DNA of 64,000 nt from Streptomyces sp. NBC_01707 (lineage in GTDB: Bacteria; Actinomycetota; Actinomycetes; Streptomycetales; Streptomycetaceae): positions 248,001-312,000 of the forward strand of contig NZ_CP109191.1 of assembly GCF_041438805.1 (NCBI RefSeq), in the 5' to 3' direction. Shown here in pieces: positions 18,295-27,009 of this stretch (the stretch's first letter is position 1; every line of letters starts with the position of its first letter). The notes beneath the pieces were generated by a model. It was not told the DNA's origin and made no database searches. It saw nothing but the letters and a program-made list of their open reading frames with translations. A program made the position numbers and the translations under genes.

Positions 18295-19538
18295 CGCCTG
18301 GGACCGCGCCCTCGGACATCCGACACCACCCGGTCCTGCGGGCCCTGTTCGCCGCCGAGTTCGTGTCGGTGCTCGGCAGCTCCCTGACCATTGTCGCTAT
18401 TCCGTGGCTCATACTCACTGAGACCGGATCGGCCCGTGCCATGGGCGTGGTGATGGCGGCCCAGATGGCCGGGTCCGCCCTGCTCGGCACGTTGGGTGCC
18501 TCGTGGGCCGGACGCGCCGGGCCCCGCCGCACGATGCTGCTGGGTGACGCCTGCCGCGGCGTGCTGATCGCACTCGTCCCGCTGTTCACAGCCGCCGGTC
18601 CCCTTGCGGTGCCCCTCACCGCGGTCGCGATGTTCGTCATTGGCGGTCTCATCGCCCCCTATGCCGCCGCTCAGCAGGCGATGCTCCCCGGTATCGTCGG
18701 AGAGGAAGAGAGGCTGCTGAGCCGCGCCACCGCGGCCTTGCAGGGCACGATGCGGCTCAGCATGATGCTCGGCCCGCCCCTGGCAGGAGCGTTGGTCGGC
18801 CTGCTCGGCGCGACCCCAGTGGTCCTGGTGGACGCCGCGAGCTTTGCGGTGTCTCTCGTGCTGCTGCACCGCTGTCTGCCGAAAGAGGCCGCGACCGTGC
18901 CGCCGGCACGGCCGTCGCGCTTTGGTTCGGCGGGCGTGCGCACCTTGCTGGCCGACCCGCTGACGGCAACCTGGTCCCTGGCGCTGGTCTGCTCAGAGTT
19001 TGCCTGGCAGGGCCTGTTCGCGGCGATCCCCGTGGTGGCGCTGGAGTTCGGGGGCCGCGGAGCGACGGTGGCCGGCGTGCTGTCTGGTTCGTTCGCTGCC
19101 GCAGCCCTAACAGGGACCCTTCTGGTCGGACCTCTGCTGCGGCGGCTGCCCGCAGCGGTGCTCGCGGTGGGCGGGCGGCTGCTGCTCGCGCTGTCCTTCT
19201 TCGCGCTGCTGCTGCCGCTCGGCGTGACCGCCGTGCTGTGCTGTTTGGTGGTTGCCGGTCTCCTCAACGGCATATCAAGCGCACCGGTCTCGGCGGTGCG
19301 GGCGCTGCGCCTGCCGGCCAGCCTGCGCTCCGAAGCGCTTACCGTAGCCACAGCCGTCGCCCTGGCTGGCGGGACCTGCGGTCTGATCTTCAGCAGCTCC
19401 TCGATCCAGGCGACCGGCGCGCGGACCGTGTTCCTCGCTCTCGCCCTGGCCCAGGCCACGGCTGCCGTGCTGCACGTCGTCGGCCTGCTGGCCGCCCGCC
19501 GCCCGGTCGTCGTCCTGCGACAGGACACCGCCGGTTAG
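18291..19538 (+). CDS. MFS transporter
   Basis: A 415-residue membrane protein with the MFS pattern: FAAEFVSVLGSSLTIVAIPWLI as first segment and about eleven further Ala/Leu/Val-rich segments. The GTG start overlaps the stop of the condensation-carrier gene (GTGA), coupling export to synthesis. It is a different sequence from the exporter at 6292-7560, so the window holds two exporters for what may be two products or two steps. Confidence 0.85.
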   Translation: MTPGTAPSDIRHHPVLRALFAAEFVSVLGSSLTIVAIPWLILTETGSARAMGVVMAAQMAGSALLGTLGASWAGRAGPRRTMLLGDACRGVLIALVPLFTAAGPLAVPLTAVAMFVIGGLIAPYAAAQQAMLPGIVGEEERLLSRATAALQGTMRLSMMLGPPLAGALVGLLGATPVVLVDAASFAVSLVLLHRCLPKEAATVPPARPSRFGSAGVRTLLADPLTATWSLALVCSEFAWQGLFAAIPVVALEFGGRGATVAGVLSGSFAAAALTGTLLVGPLLRRLPAAVLAVGGRLLLALSFFALLLPLGVTAVLCCLVVAGLLNGISSAPVSAVRALRLPASLRSEALTVATAVALAGGTCGLIFSSSSIQATGARTVFLALALAQATAAVLHVVGLLAARRPVVVLRQDTAG

Positions 19539-19684
19539 CCGTGATATCGGCCCGTACCGAGACGTCGTCACGCGACCTGAAACGGTGCACACCGGAACGG
19601 GCCCGTTTGCGACCGGCCCCGCCACCCGAGCGGGTCCGTGCCGACCTCCGGTCCGCACGGACCCCCGATCTTCCAGGAGTTCCG

Positions 19685-20986
19685 TTGACAGCCACTCCCG
19701 CCGGAGCGCCGGCCGACGTCTGGCGCAGCGTCCCACACCGCATGAGCATCGGCCTGAACCATCAGCTGCGCGACGACGGCTCGCTGCCCTCGGAGAACCT
19801 GACGTGCTTCGTGTTCGCCTTCCCTGGCTTGACCGTGGATGTCCCCCGGCTGGAACGCGCGCTAGCCCGGGCGGTGACCGTCAACCCCGCACTCGCCCAC
19901 CGCTACCGAGTCGACCCGGACTACGGGCCGCAGTACCGAGAAGCGGACTGGCGGCCGACCGTCTACGTGGTCGAGACGACAGGTGCCGATGAGGAGGGGG
20001 TGTGGGCAGAAGCCCGCCGCGTCGCGGACGCGGAGATGCTCGCCCCCTTCGACCTACGCGACGGACGCCTGCTGCGGGTCGTTTGCGTGCGCGGTTCGAG
20101 CGGCGCGGGAACCGCCCTGGTGATCAAGGTTGACCACACCGTGTGCGACGGACTGTCATACGCCCAGTTGCTCGACGACCTCTCGGTAGCCTACGAGTGC
20201 AATGACGAGGCGGAGAACTTTGCCCCCACCCGGCGCCGTGCTTCCCTCGCCAGGGTCGCCGCCGCCGAGCGCCGCATCCTGGCGGGTGCCCAGCGGGATG
20301 AGCTGCGGGCGGCATGGCACGATCGGCTACCCGAAGGCGTCCCCGACATGGTGCTCGGCAAACCGACCCCCTGGCGCGCCTGCACGGCGGAGGGCGAGCA
20401 GGCCGCGGTCGTACTCACCGGAAGCGCGTACAAGCGGCATGCCCGGCAAGCCGCCGACCTGTCAGTTTCGAGCTTCATGCTCGCCACCGCGAAGCTCCTT
20501 CACGCGATGCGCCCAAGTGTGCTCGGACCGGACCTCAGCTTCTTCTCCCCGTTTCCCGGGCGATTCGTGCCCGCGGCCCGGGGCGTGCTCGGCAACTTCG
20601 TCAGCGTGCTTCCCGTCACCGTGGATGTCCCGCGCGTCGCCGGACTGCCCGCGACCGTCGAGGCGGTGCGCGAAGGCGTGCTGTGGACGATGCATCACCA
20701 GGGCATCCCCTTCGACGCGATCTTGGAAGCGGTGGGGAACGCCGATGCCACGAGCGGGGAATTCGCCTACCAACGCCGGTCGATCTTCTTCTCCGGCAAC
20801 CCAGTCATGCGACTCGAATTGGAGGGCATAAGAGGCGAGCTGAGCGTGCCGACTTTGACGGACGCGATGTTTGACCTCAGTCTGTGGATCTCCGACACGG
20901 GCAGCGAACTGCGGGTCAGCGGCATCTTCCGCAAGCAGCTCCTCGATCGCGCCCTCGTAGAGGCCTGGCTGGCTGCTCTGTGCTGA
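19685..20986 (+). CDS. Free-standing NRPS condensation domain
   Basis: A 433-residue single condensation domain. The catalytic motif reads DHTVCDG near residue 150, keeping the second His and DG of HHxxxDG with Asp in the first position. Later segments such as LGNFVSVLPVTVDVP fit the C-terminal half. TTG at 19685 is taken as start because AGGAG lies five bases before it; the next in-frame ATG (19743) lacks such a site. Free-standing condensation domains act in trans on a carrier-bound chain, releasing or extending it with a free amine or alcohol. It could join the chain on the upstream carrier domain to a soluble nucleophile such as diaminobutyrate or an aminoacyl nucleotide. Confidence 0.85.
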   Translation: MTATPAGAPADVWRSVPHRMSIGLNHQLRDDGSLPSENLTCFVFAFPGLTVDVPRLERALARAVTVNPALAHRYRVDPDYGPQYREADWRPTVYVVETTGADEEGVWAEARRVADAEMLAPFDLRDGRLLRVVCVRGSSGAGTALVIKVDHTVCDGLSYAQLLDDLSVAYECNDEAENFAPTRRRASLARVAAAERRILAGAQRDELRAAWHDRLPEGVPDMVLGKPTPWRACTAEGEQAAVVLTGSAYKRHARQAADLSVSSFMLATAKLLHAMRPSVLGPDLSFFSPFPGRFVPAARGVLGNFVSVLPVTVDVPRVAGLPATVEAVREGVLWTMHHQGIPFDAILEAVGNADATSGEFAYQRRSIFFSGNPVMRLELEGIRGELSVPTLTDAMFDLSLWISDTGSELRVSGIFRKQLLDRALVEAWLAALC

Positions 20987-21198
20987 GCCCCCGCACCTGG
21001 GCTCGCGTCGCCGCCGTCCCGATCGGGTTCTGCCCGGCTCTAGCCGCTTCAGGCGGACCGCAGAACGAACGGCAACGGAACCGGAATCACAGGCTGCGAA
21101 GCTGCGATCACTCGAACGGCCAACCCGGCGACGCCGGATGGCCATACGTGTCCCGGACCCGCCCGTGCTGGGCGTGCGTGCAATTGGAGGTTCATCAC

Positions 21199-22215
21199 GT
21201 GCTGAAAGTCGAACCGAGCCCACCGCAGCGGCCCTCTGAGGCTGACCTGCCCCGCTTCCTGAAGATCTTGGACGATCCCATGTACGCGTCCCTCGTCGAT
21301 CTTCAGGACCTGGTGAACTACGAGACGGCCGCATTCTGGCGGGCCCGCCGGGTCAAAGCGCTGCACCTGCCGGTGACCACGTCCTCGATCTCCTCGCCTA
21401 TGGGCCTCGGCAGCGACTCGCTGCCGGTACAGGTGGACCTGTTCGGCATCCCCACCTACCTTGCCGACTCGATGCAGTTCCTGCTGGAGTACGGCTGCCG
21501 TATCGCAGACACCGGCTGCTACTACCTGATGCCCAGTTTCCGGGGCGAGGAGACGGACGCCACCCACCTCAGCCAGTTCTTCCACAGCGAAGCTGAGATC
21601 CCCGGCGGCTTGGACGACGTCATCGACGTTGCCGACGCCTACCTGCGTCATCTCACGGAGGCGGTCCTGCGCGAGCTGGAGGCCCCGGTCGCTCAGATCG
21701 CCGGCGGCGTCGAGCACCTCACCGACTTCCTGGCCAAGCCCACCACCCGCATGACGTTCGACGATGCCGTGGCCACCCTCGACGGCTCCGACGAGTACTT
21801 CGAGTTCCACGACGGGTGGCGCACCATCACCCGGGCGGGCGAACGCCGACTGATGGAACTGCACGGTCCGGCCGTTTGGCTGACCCACTTCGACCAACTG
21901 TCTGTGCCGTTCTACCAGGCCCACGACAACACCGGTCTCAAGGCCCTCAACGCCGACCTGCTGATCGGCCCGGGTGAGGTCATCGGCTGCGGCGAGCGCC
22001 ACACCGAGGCCGCCCAGGCCCACAACGCCCTCACCGCGCACGGCGTCAGCCCAGACGACTACGACTGGTACCTGCGCATGAAGAAGGACAAGCCTCTGCA
22101 CACCAGCGGCTTCGGGATGGGCGTCGAGCGCTTCTTCATGTGGGTGCTCCGCCACGACGACGTACGCGACCTGCAACTCCTGGAGCGCGCCAACGGCGTG
22201 CTCACCACCCCTTGA
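21199..22215 (+). CDS. AsnRS-like enzyme without anticodon-binding domain
   Basis: A 338-residue class II aminoacyl-tRNA-synthetase catalytic core of the Asp/Asn type. Motif 2 is seen as FRGEE followed by FHSEAE, and motif 3 as GFGMGVERF. The N-terminal OB-fold of about 100 residues that binds the anticodon is absent, as in the archaeal asparagine synthetases related to AsnRS, which form aspartyl-AMP and transfer it to ammonia. A biosynthetic adenylate-forming role is therefore more likely than tRNA charging; a drug-tolerant target copy would be expected to keep the OB-fold. GTG at 21199 has GGAGG eight bases upstream. First gene of the operon running to 29320. Confidence 0.85.
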   Translation: MLKVEPSPPQRPSEADLPRFLKILDDPMYASLVDLQDLVNYETAAFWRARRVKALHLPVTTSSISSPMGLGSDSLPVQVDLFGIPTYLADSMQFLLEYGCRIADTGCYYLMPSFRGEETDATHLSQFFHSEAEIPGGLDDVIDVADAYLRHLTEAVLRELEAPVAQIAGGVEHLTDFLAKPTTRMTFDDAVATLDGSDEYFEFHDGWRTITRAGERRLMELHGPAVWLTHFDQLSVPFYQAHDNTGLKALNADLLIGPGEVIGCGERHTEAAQAHNALTAHGVSPDDYDWYLRMKKDKPLHTSGFGMGVERFFMWVLRHDDVRDLQLLERANGVLTTP

Positions 22216-22292
22216 CCCTCACCACCCCCTGACCCTCGCCACCGTCGCCGGCCCGGCGGCACCGCAACTCGTCCACCAAGGAGAAAACCTTC

Positions 22293-23138
22293 ATGAATCT
22301 TGGCGACCTGACCGCTCAGCAGATCCGCTCCATGAACTACAACGAACTGATCTCCGTCGTGCGGGAGACCAACCGGCCGCCCGGTGGCGTCAGGACCATC
22401 TCGAACCTCGCCGCCCGTGCCCATCTCGGCAAGGACAGCCACGTCCTGGAAATCGGAACCAGCACCGGCATCACGGCCATTGAGCTGGCCCGGCTGGTGG
22501 GCTGCCGCGTCACGGCGATCGACATCAACGAGCGCAGTATCGCCGAGGCCCGCCGCCGTGCCGAGAGCCTCGGTGTGGCGCACCTCATCACCTTCGAGGT
22601 CAACGACGCCACTGCGACGGGCTACCCCGACGACACCTTCGACATGGTCTTCTGCGGCAATGTGACCTCCCTCATCCCCGACCGCGCGCAGGCACTTGCC
22701 GAGTACTCCCGAGTGGTCAAGCCTGGAGGCTTCATCGCAGCAATCCCGATGTATTACGTGAAGCAGCCCTCCGAGCAGCTGCTCGCGGACGTCACCGCAG
22801 CGATCCAGGTGACGGTCGAGCCACTCGAGGAGGCCTACTGGCTGGACTTCTTCCTCGGCGATGGCCGCGTCCCGTTCACCCAGGAGCAGTACACCTTCGA
22901 CTGGATCTCCGACGAGGTAGTGGACTCTTTCGTCCGCGACATCCTCGCCCGACCGCACCTTGACGAGCTGTCGGCCGAGGCTCGTGAGGCTCTGGTGGAG
23001 CAGTACGCGGTCTACATGCGCCTGTTCCGCGACAACCTCTCCGAGATGGGCTACACCGAGCTGCTGGTGCGCTGCGAGGTTGACGAGCTGGGCGAGCCCG
23101 AGCTCTTCACTGCCAGCCCGGTACTCCCGCGTTCTTGA
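22293..23138 (+). CDS. Class I SAM-dependent methyltransferase
   Basis: A 281-residue Rossmann-fold methyltransferase. The SAM-binding motif I is VLEIGTSTGITAIE (about residue 50), followed by an acidic end of strand 2 (VTAIDIN) and motif IV DMVFCGNVTSLIPD. The nearest familiar families are small-molecule O- and C-methyltransferases. ATG at 22293 follows AAGGAG. Placed between the AsnRS-like and molybdenum-hydroxylase genes, it probably methylates the product or an intermediate; in a phosmidosine-like pathway the phosphoramidate methyl ester is the obvious target, but this is inference. Confidence 0.85.
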   Translation: MNLGDLTAQQIRSMNYNELISVVRETNRPPGGVRTISNLAARAHLGKDSHVLEIGTSTGITAIELARLVGCRVTAIDINERSIAEARRRAESLGVAHLITFEVNDATATGYPDDTFDMVFCGNVTSLIPDRAQALAEYSRVVKPGGFIAAIPMYYVKQPSEQLLADVTAAIQVTVEPLEEAYWLDFFLGDGRVPFTQEQYTFDWISDEVVDSFVRDILARPHLDELSAEAREALVEQYAVYMRLFRDNLSEMGYTELLVRCEVDELGEPELFTASPVLPRS

Positions 23139-23230
23139 CGCCCTCAGTCGGCACCGGACTTCCCTCCGTCCGGTGCCGGCCCGCCCGCCGTCGAGAGCGG
23201 GAACGCCCGTCCCGAAAGAGGCAACCGTCC

Positions 23231-24121
23231 GTGAAGCTTCCTCCGTTCGTCCACGTGGCGCCGAGCCGCCTCGGCGACGCGGTGGCCCACCTTGCCGAGG
23301 CCGCACCACGCGAGGCCCTGCCACTGGCGGGCGGCCAGAGCCTGATCCCGCTGATGGCGTCCCGGGCCCGCACCCCGCGCGTCCTCGTGGACCTTTGCGA
23401 CCTGCGGGAACTGACCGGCGTGACAGAACGGGACGACTGCCTCGTGGCGGGCGCCATGACCCGCCAACACGCGCTGGCCGCGGACCCCCGGATTCAGGAC
23501 ATGGTTCCCCTTGTTGCCGACGCCGCCGCCTACACCGGACACGCCTCGGTACGGCACCGTGGCACCCTCGGCGGCACGCTCTCCCTTGCCGCACCTGCCG
23601 CGCAACTGATCACCGCCGCTCACGCTCTCGACGCCCGGCTCCTCCTCACCGGCCCTGGTGGGGACCGTGAATGCGCCCTGCGGACTTGGCTGCGCGGCCC
23701 GTACACCACAGGACTGCGGCACGGCGAACTCCTCACCGCCGTGGCCCTACCCCTGCGTAGGACAGGCAGCGGGCACGCCCTACGGCAGATGGTCCACCCG
23801 GCTGGCGGGCGGCCTGTCGCCTGTGTCGCCGCGATCGTGGATACCGCCCCGGACGGCACCGTACGGCGGGCCGAACTCACGGTTAGCACAAGGGTGTCCA
23901 CGCCTTCTTCGGTCGACGTGACTGCCCGGCTTGCCGAGGCATCCGACTCTGCCGAGGCGACCGTTCCGGCCGACGTCGAGCAGGAGCGCGGGGCACCTCC
24001 GGCGACGTACTGCCGCCGCGCGGTACGCGTCCTGGCCGATCAGGCGCTGACCGAGGCGATCACCAGGGCACGCCGTCCGGACCCCAGGGCACTGCTCATC
24101 CCGAGGTGGGAGACACCATGA
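23231..24121 (+). CDS. FAD-binding subunit of a xanthine-dehydrogenase-family molybdenum hydroxylase
   Basis: A 296-residue CoxM/XdhB-type flavoprotein. It shows LPLAGGQSLIPLM (about residue 30), the FAD-pyrophosphate loop of this family, and the second FAD segment RHRGTLGGTLSLA near residue 115. It passes electrons from the Fe-S/Mo subunit to the final acceptor. GTG at 23231 follows AGAGG. The stop overlaps the start of the large subunit (ATGA), which fits a stoichiometric complex. Confidence 0.88.
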   Translation: MKLPPFVHVAPSRLGDAVAHLAEAAPREALPLAGGQSLIPLMASRARTPRVLVDLCDLRELTGVTERDDCLVAGAMTRQHALAADPRIQDMVPLVADAAAYTGHASVRHRGTLGGTLSLAAPAAQLITAAHALDARLLLTGPGGDRECALRTWLRGPYTTGLRHGELLTAVALPLRRTGSGHALRQMVHPAGGRPVACVAAIVDTAPDGTVRRAELTVSTRVSTPSSVDVTARLAEASDSAEATVPADVEQERGAPPATYCRRAVRVLADQALTEAITRARRPDPRALLIPRWETP

Positions 24122-27009
24122 CCTCCGAACCTACCCTCAGCGCTGAGTCGCGCGCAGGCCGGACACACCGGTCGAACTGCCGCACTCTGGCCGACCACCT
24201 GCGTGGCTGCCTCGGCCGCAAGTCGGTCCGGTTGGGCTGCGAGGACGGCGTCTGCGGCTCCTGCACCGTCGTCCTGGACGGCCGTACTGCCCGCTCGTGC
24301 ACCATCCTCGCCCCGCAGGCAGAGGGACTCACAGTCCACACTGCAGAGGACACCGGAGACGCGCTGATGCGGCACCTGCGCGAGGTGCTGTGGGCTGAGC
24401 ACGCCTTCCAGTGCGGATTCTGTGCCGCGGGCTTCCTTATGGAGATTCACGCCCTGCTCAGCGAAAACCTCAACGCGACCGAGGAGGAGATCCGGCGGAG
24501 ACTGGCGGGCAATCTGTGCCGCTGCACCGGGTACGAGAGCATCGTCCGGGCGACGCTCACCGCCGCACAGACATACGCGCCGGGCCCGGCCTCCGACGGA
24601 CACCCGGCCGCCGAAGCCACCGCGCTCCAAGACGCTGCCCCGGCGCATCCCGCCACCATTGATCCCCGAGTCGGCACCAGCGCGCTGCGCGAGGAGGACC
24701 GTACCGTCCTCAACGGCACAGCACGCTATATCGCCGACCTCGACGTCCCCGGCACCCTGCACGCGCGTTTTGTGCGCAGCACCCGGCCGCATGCCCGGAT
24801 AACCGGCATCGACACCACCTCCGCCCGCTCCGTCCCCGGCGTCGTCGCCGTGATCACGGCCGCCGACATGCGCGACACCCACCATCCGATCGTCGTGGCC
24901 TGCCCACTTGAGGGCTACATGCCTCCGGCCTTCACCCCACTCGCCGCCGACCGGGTGCGCTTCGAGGGGGATCCGGTCGCCCTCGTCGTCGCCGACGACC
25001 CCTGTGTGGCCGAGGAAGCCGCCGAGCTCATCGGCATCGAGTACGACGACCTGCCCCCCGTGCTGGACGCCCGCGCTTCCGCCAGCGGCGCGTACCCACC
25101 GCTCTTCGCCGACCTGGACGGCAACGTCCTCTACCGCGAGCATCGCACCCATGGAGACGTGGAGCAGGCGTTCTCCCGGGCTACCCGGGTGGTACGGCAC
25201 CGCTTGAGCCAGGAGCGCGTGCAGAATGCGCCCCTCGAACCCCGCGGCGGCCTCGCCGCCTACGACCCGCGCAGCGGACGGCTGACCTACGACGTGGCGT
25301 CCCAGTCTCCGAACTCGCACCGTGCCTTCCTGTCGCAGGTGCTCGGACTGGACCCGGAACAGGTCCGGGTGCGGGTCCCGGCCAACATGGGCGGCTCGTT
25401 CGGCATCAAAGGAGGCGTATTTCGCGAGGACGTGGCTGTGTGCTGGGCAAGCATGCGTCTGCGCCGTCCGGTGCGCTGGATTGAGGACCGCCGCGAGCAC
25501 CTAACTGCGGCCGGACAGGCCCGCGGCGAGGAGATCGACATCGAGGTGGCGCTTGGCCCGGATGGCGGTCTGCTGGCGCTGCGCGCGGACCTCGTCGTCG
25601 ACCAGGGTGCCTACCCTGTCCCCCCGATAGCCAGCGCCGTCTTCGTCGCCATTGTTCGTTGCCTGATCCCCAACTGCTACCGCGTGCCGGCCTACGAGTT
25701 CACCGGCCGCCTGGTCCTCACCAACCGCACCCCGTACGTCGCCTACCGTGGCCCCTGGGAGATGGCCACCTTCGCCGCGGAACGCACCATGGATCTAGTC
25801 GCCCGCGCCTTGAACGAGGAGCCCGTCGACTACCGGCTGCGCCACCTGGCTCCGGTCGACGGACCGGACCCGCGCATGATCACCGGTGCCCGCCTGGTCG
25901 ATGTGCCCGAACTAGGCTGGACCCTGGGCCGCGCCCGGCGTGAGGCGGCCCTGGAGGAGTTCAGGGACCGGCAGGAACGGGCGCGGGCTGAGGGCCGCCT
26001 GCTTGGTCTCGGCATCACCTCTCTGCTGGAACCTGCGCCCGGCCCGTGGAGCCTGCACGAGGCAATGGGCGCCCACATGGGGCCGGAACCCGTCCGACTA
26101 CTGTTCACCCCGGCAGGCCGGCTGGAGGTCAGAACCGGACAGATCCCGCACGGCCAGGGCCACGTCACCACGCTCGCGCAGATCGCCGCGGACACTCTGG
26201 GTTTGCCGCTGGACGCCGTCGACGTCATCTTCGGCGACACCGCGGCCGTCCCCTACAGCCTGGCCGGGACCGGAGCCAGCCGCGCCGCTGCCCTCGCGGG
26301 TGGGGGAGTGCTGCGTGCCGCGCGCACCCTGCGCCACCGCCTGCTCGCTGCTGCGGCGGCCCGCAGCGGACACCGTGTCGACGAGCTGGACGTTGCCGCC
26401 GGACACGTAGTCACGGCCCGCGACGGCCGTACCCTGTGCTCGCTCACTGCTCTGGCCGCCGAGTACGCCGCCACACCGCAGGGACGGACCCGACTGGACG
26501 TGTCCCAGGTGTTCGACAGCGAAGAAACCGGTTGGGCAGAAGCCACCCACTGCTGCTGGGTGGAAGTCGACGCGGACCTCGGCACGGTCGCCGTACTCCG
26601 CTACCTGATTGTGGCGGACAGCGGACGCATCATCAACCCGGCCGTCGCGGATGGCCAGTTGCGCGGCGGGGTCGTCCAGGGCATCGGCACGGTGCTGCAC
26701 GAGAGGTCTGGTTACGGCCTCGACGGCAGACAGCTCTCCCGCGACCTCACCGAGTACCTCCTACCCACCTCGCTCAGCGCTCCGGCCATCGACATTCTCC
26801 ACCTGGAGTCGCAGCGCCCAGGCGACGTTCCCTTCCGCGGACTCGGTGAGGGTGGCGCCGTGCTGGCCCCCGCCGCTGTGGTCGGTGCGGTCGAGGACGC
26901 GCTCGCCCATCTGGGCGTCCGTCTCACCGAACGTCACCTGCCGCCCTGGCGGGTGCTGGAGATGCTGGCGGCCCAGCGCATCCCGACAGCTGCACCGGAG
27001 TACCGATGA
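24118..27009 (+). CDS. Molybdenum hydroxylase, fused [2Fe-2S] and molybdopterin subunits
   Basis: A 963-residue fusion. Residues about 1-160 are the small iron-sulfur subunit: a plant-type cluster site CEDGVCGSC with a following Cys, and a second cluster site from QCGFCAAG and LCRCTGY. After a linker, residues about 185-963 are the large subunit with GGSFG, AYRGPWEM and the catalytic Glu in GLGEGG. The AYRGPWE loop lacks the AYRCSFR Cys of form I carbon monoxide dehydrogenase, so this is a hydroxylase of small heterocycles or aldehydes. Purine C8 or C2 oxidation is typical of the superfamily. The XdhC-type protein at 7936 probably matures it. Start and stop overlap both neighbours. Confidence 0.9.
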   Translation: MTSEPTLSAESRAGRTHRSNCRTLADHLRGCLGRKSVRLGCEDGVCGSCTVVLDGRTARSCTILAPQAEGLTVHTAEDTGDALMRHLREVLWAEHAFQCGFCAAGFLMEIHALLSENLNATEEEIRRRLAGNLCRCTGYESIVRATLTAAQTYAPGPASDGHPAAEATALQDAAPAHPATIDPRVGTSALREEDRTVLNGTARYIADLDVPGTLHARFVRSTRPHARITGIDTTSARSVPGVVAVITAADMRDTHHPIVVACPLEGYMPPAFTPLAADRVRFEGDPVALVVADDPCVAEEAAELIGIEYDDLPPVLDARASASGAYPPLFADLDGNVLYREHRTHGDVEQAFSRATRVVRHRLSQERVQNAPLEPRGGLAAYDPRSGRLTYDVASQSPNSHRAFLSQVLGLDPEQVRVRVPANMGGSFGIKGGVFREDVAVCWASMRLRRPVRWIEDRREHLTAAGQARGEEIDIEVALGPDGGLLALRADLVVDQGAYPVPPIASAVFVAIVRCLIPNCYRVPAYEFTGRLVLTNRTPYVAYRGPWEMATFAAERTMDLVARALNEEPVDYRLRHLAPVDGPDPRMITGARLVDVPELGWTLGRARREAALEEFRDRQERARAEGRLLGLGITSLLEPAPGPWSLHEAMGAHMGPEPVRLLFTPAGRLEVRTGQIPHGQGHVTTLAQIAADTLGLPLDAVDVIFGDTAAVPYSLAGTGASRAAALAGGGVLRAARTLRHRLLAAAAARSGHRVDELDVAAGHVVTARDGRTLCSLTALAAEYAATPQGRTRLDVSQVFDSEETGWAEATHCCWVEVDADLGTVAVLRYLIVADSGRIINPAVADGQLRGGVVQGIGTVLHERSGYGLDGRQLSRDLTEYLLPTSLSAPAIDILHLESQRPGDVPFRGLGEGGAVLAPAAVVGAVEDALAHLGVRLTERHLPPWRVLEMLAAQRIPTAAPEYR

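Noticed and set aside
24118..27009. Aerobic carbon monoxide dehydrogenase
   Set aside because: The active-site loop lacks the AYRCSFR Cys that holds copper in form I enzymes, and gene order and fusion differ from cox operons.
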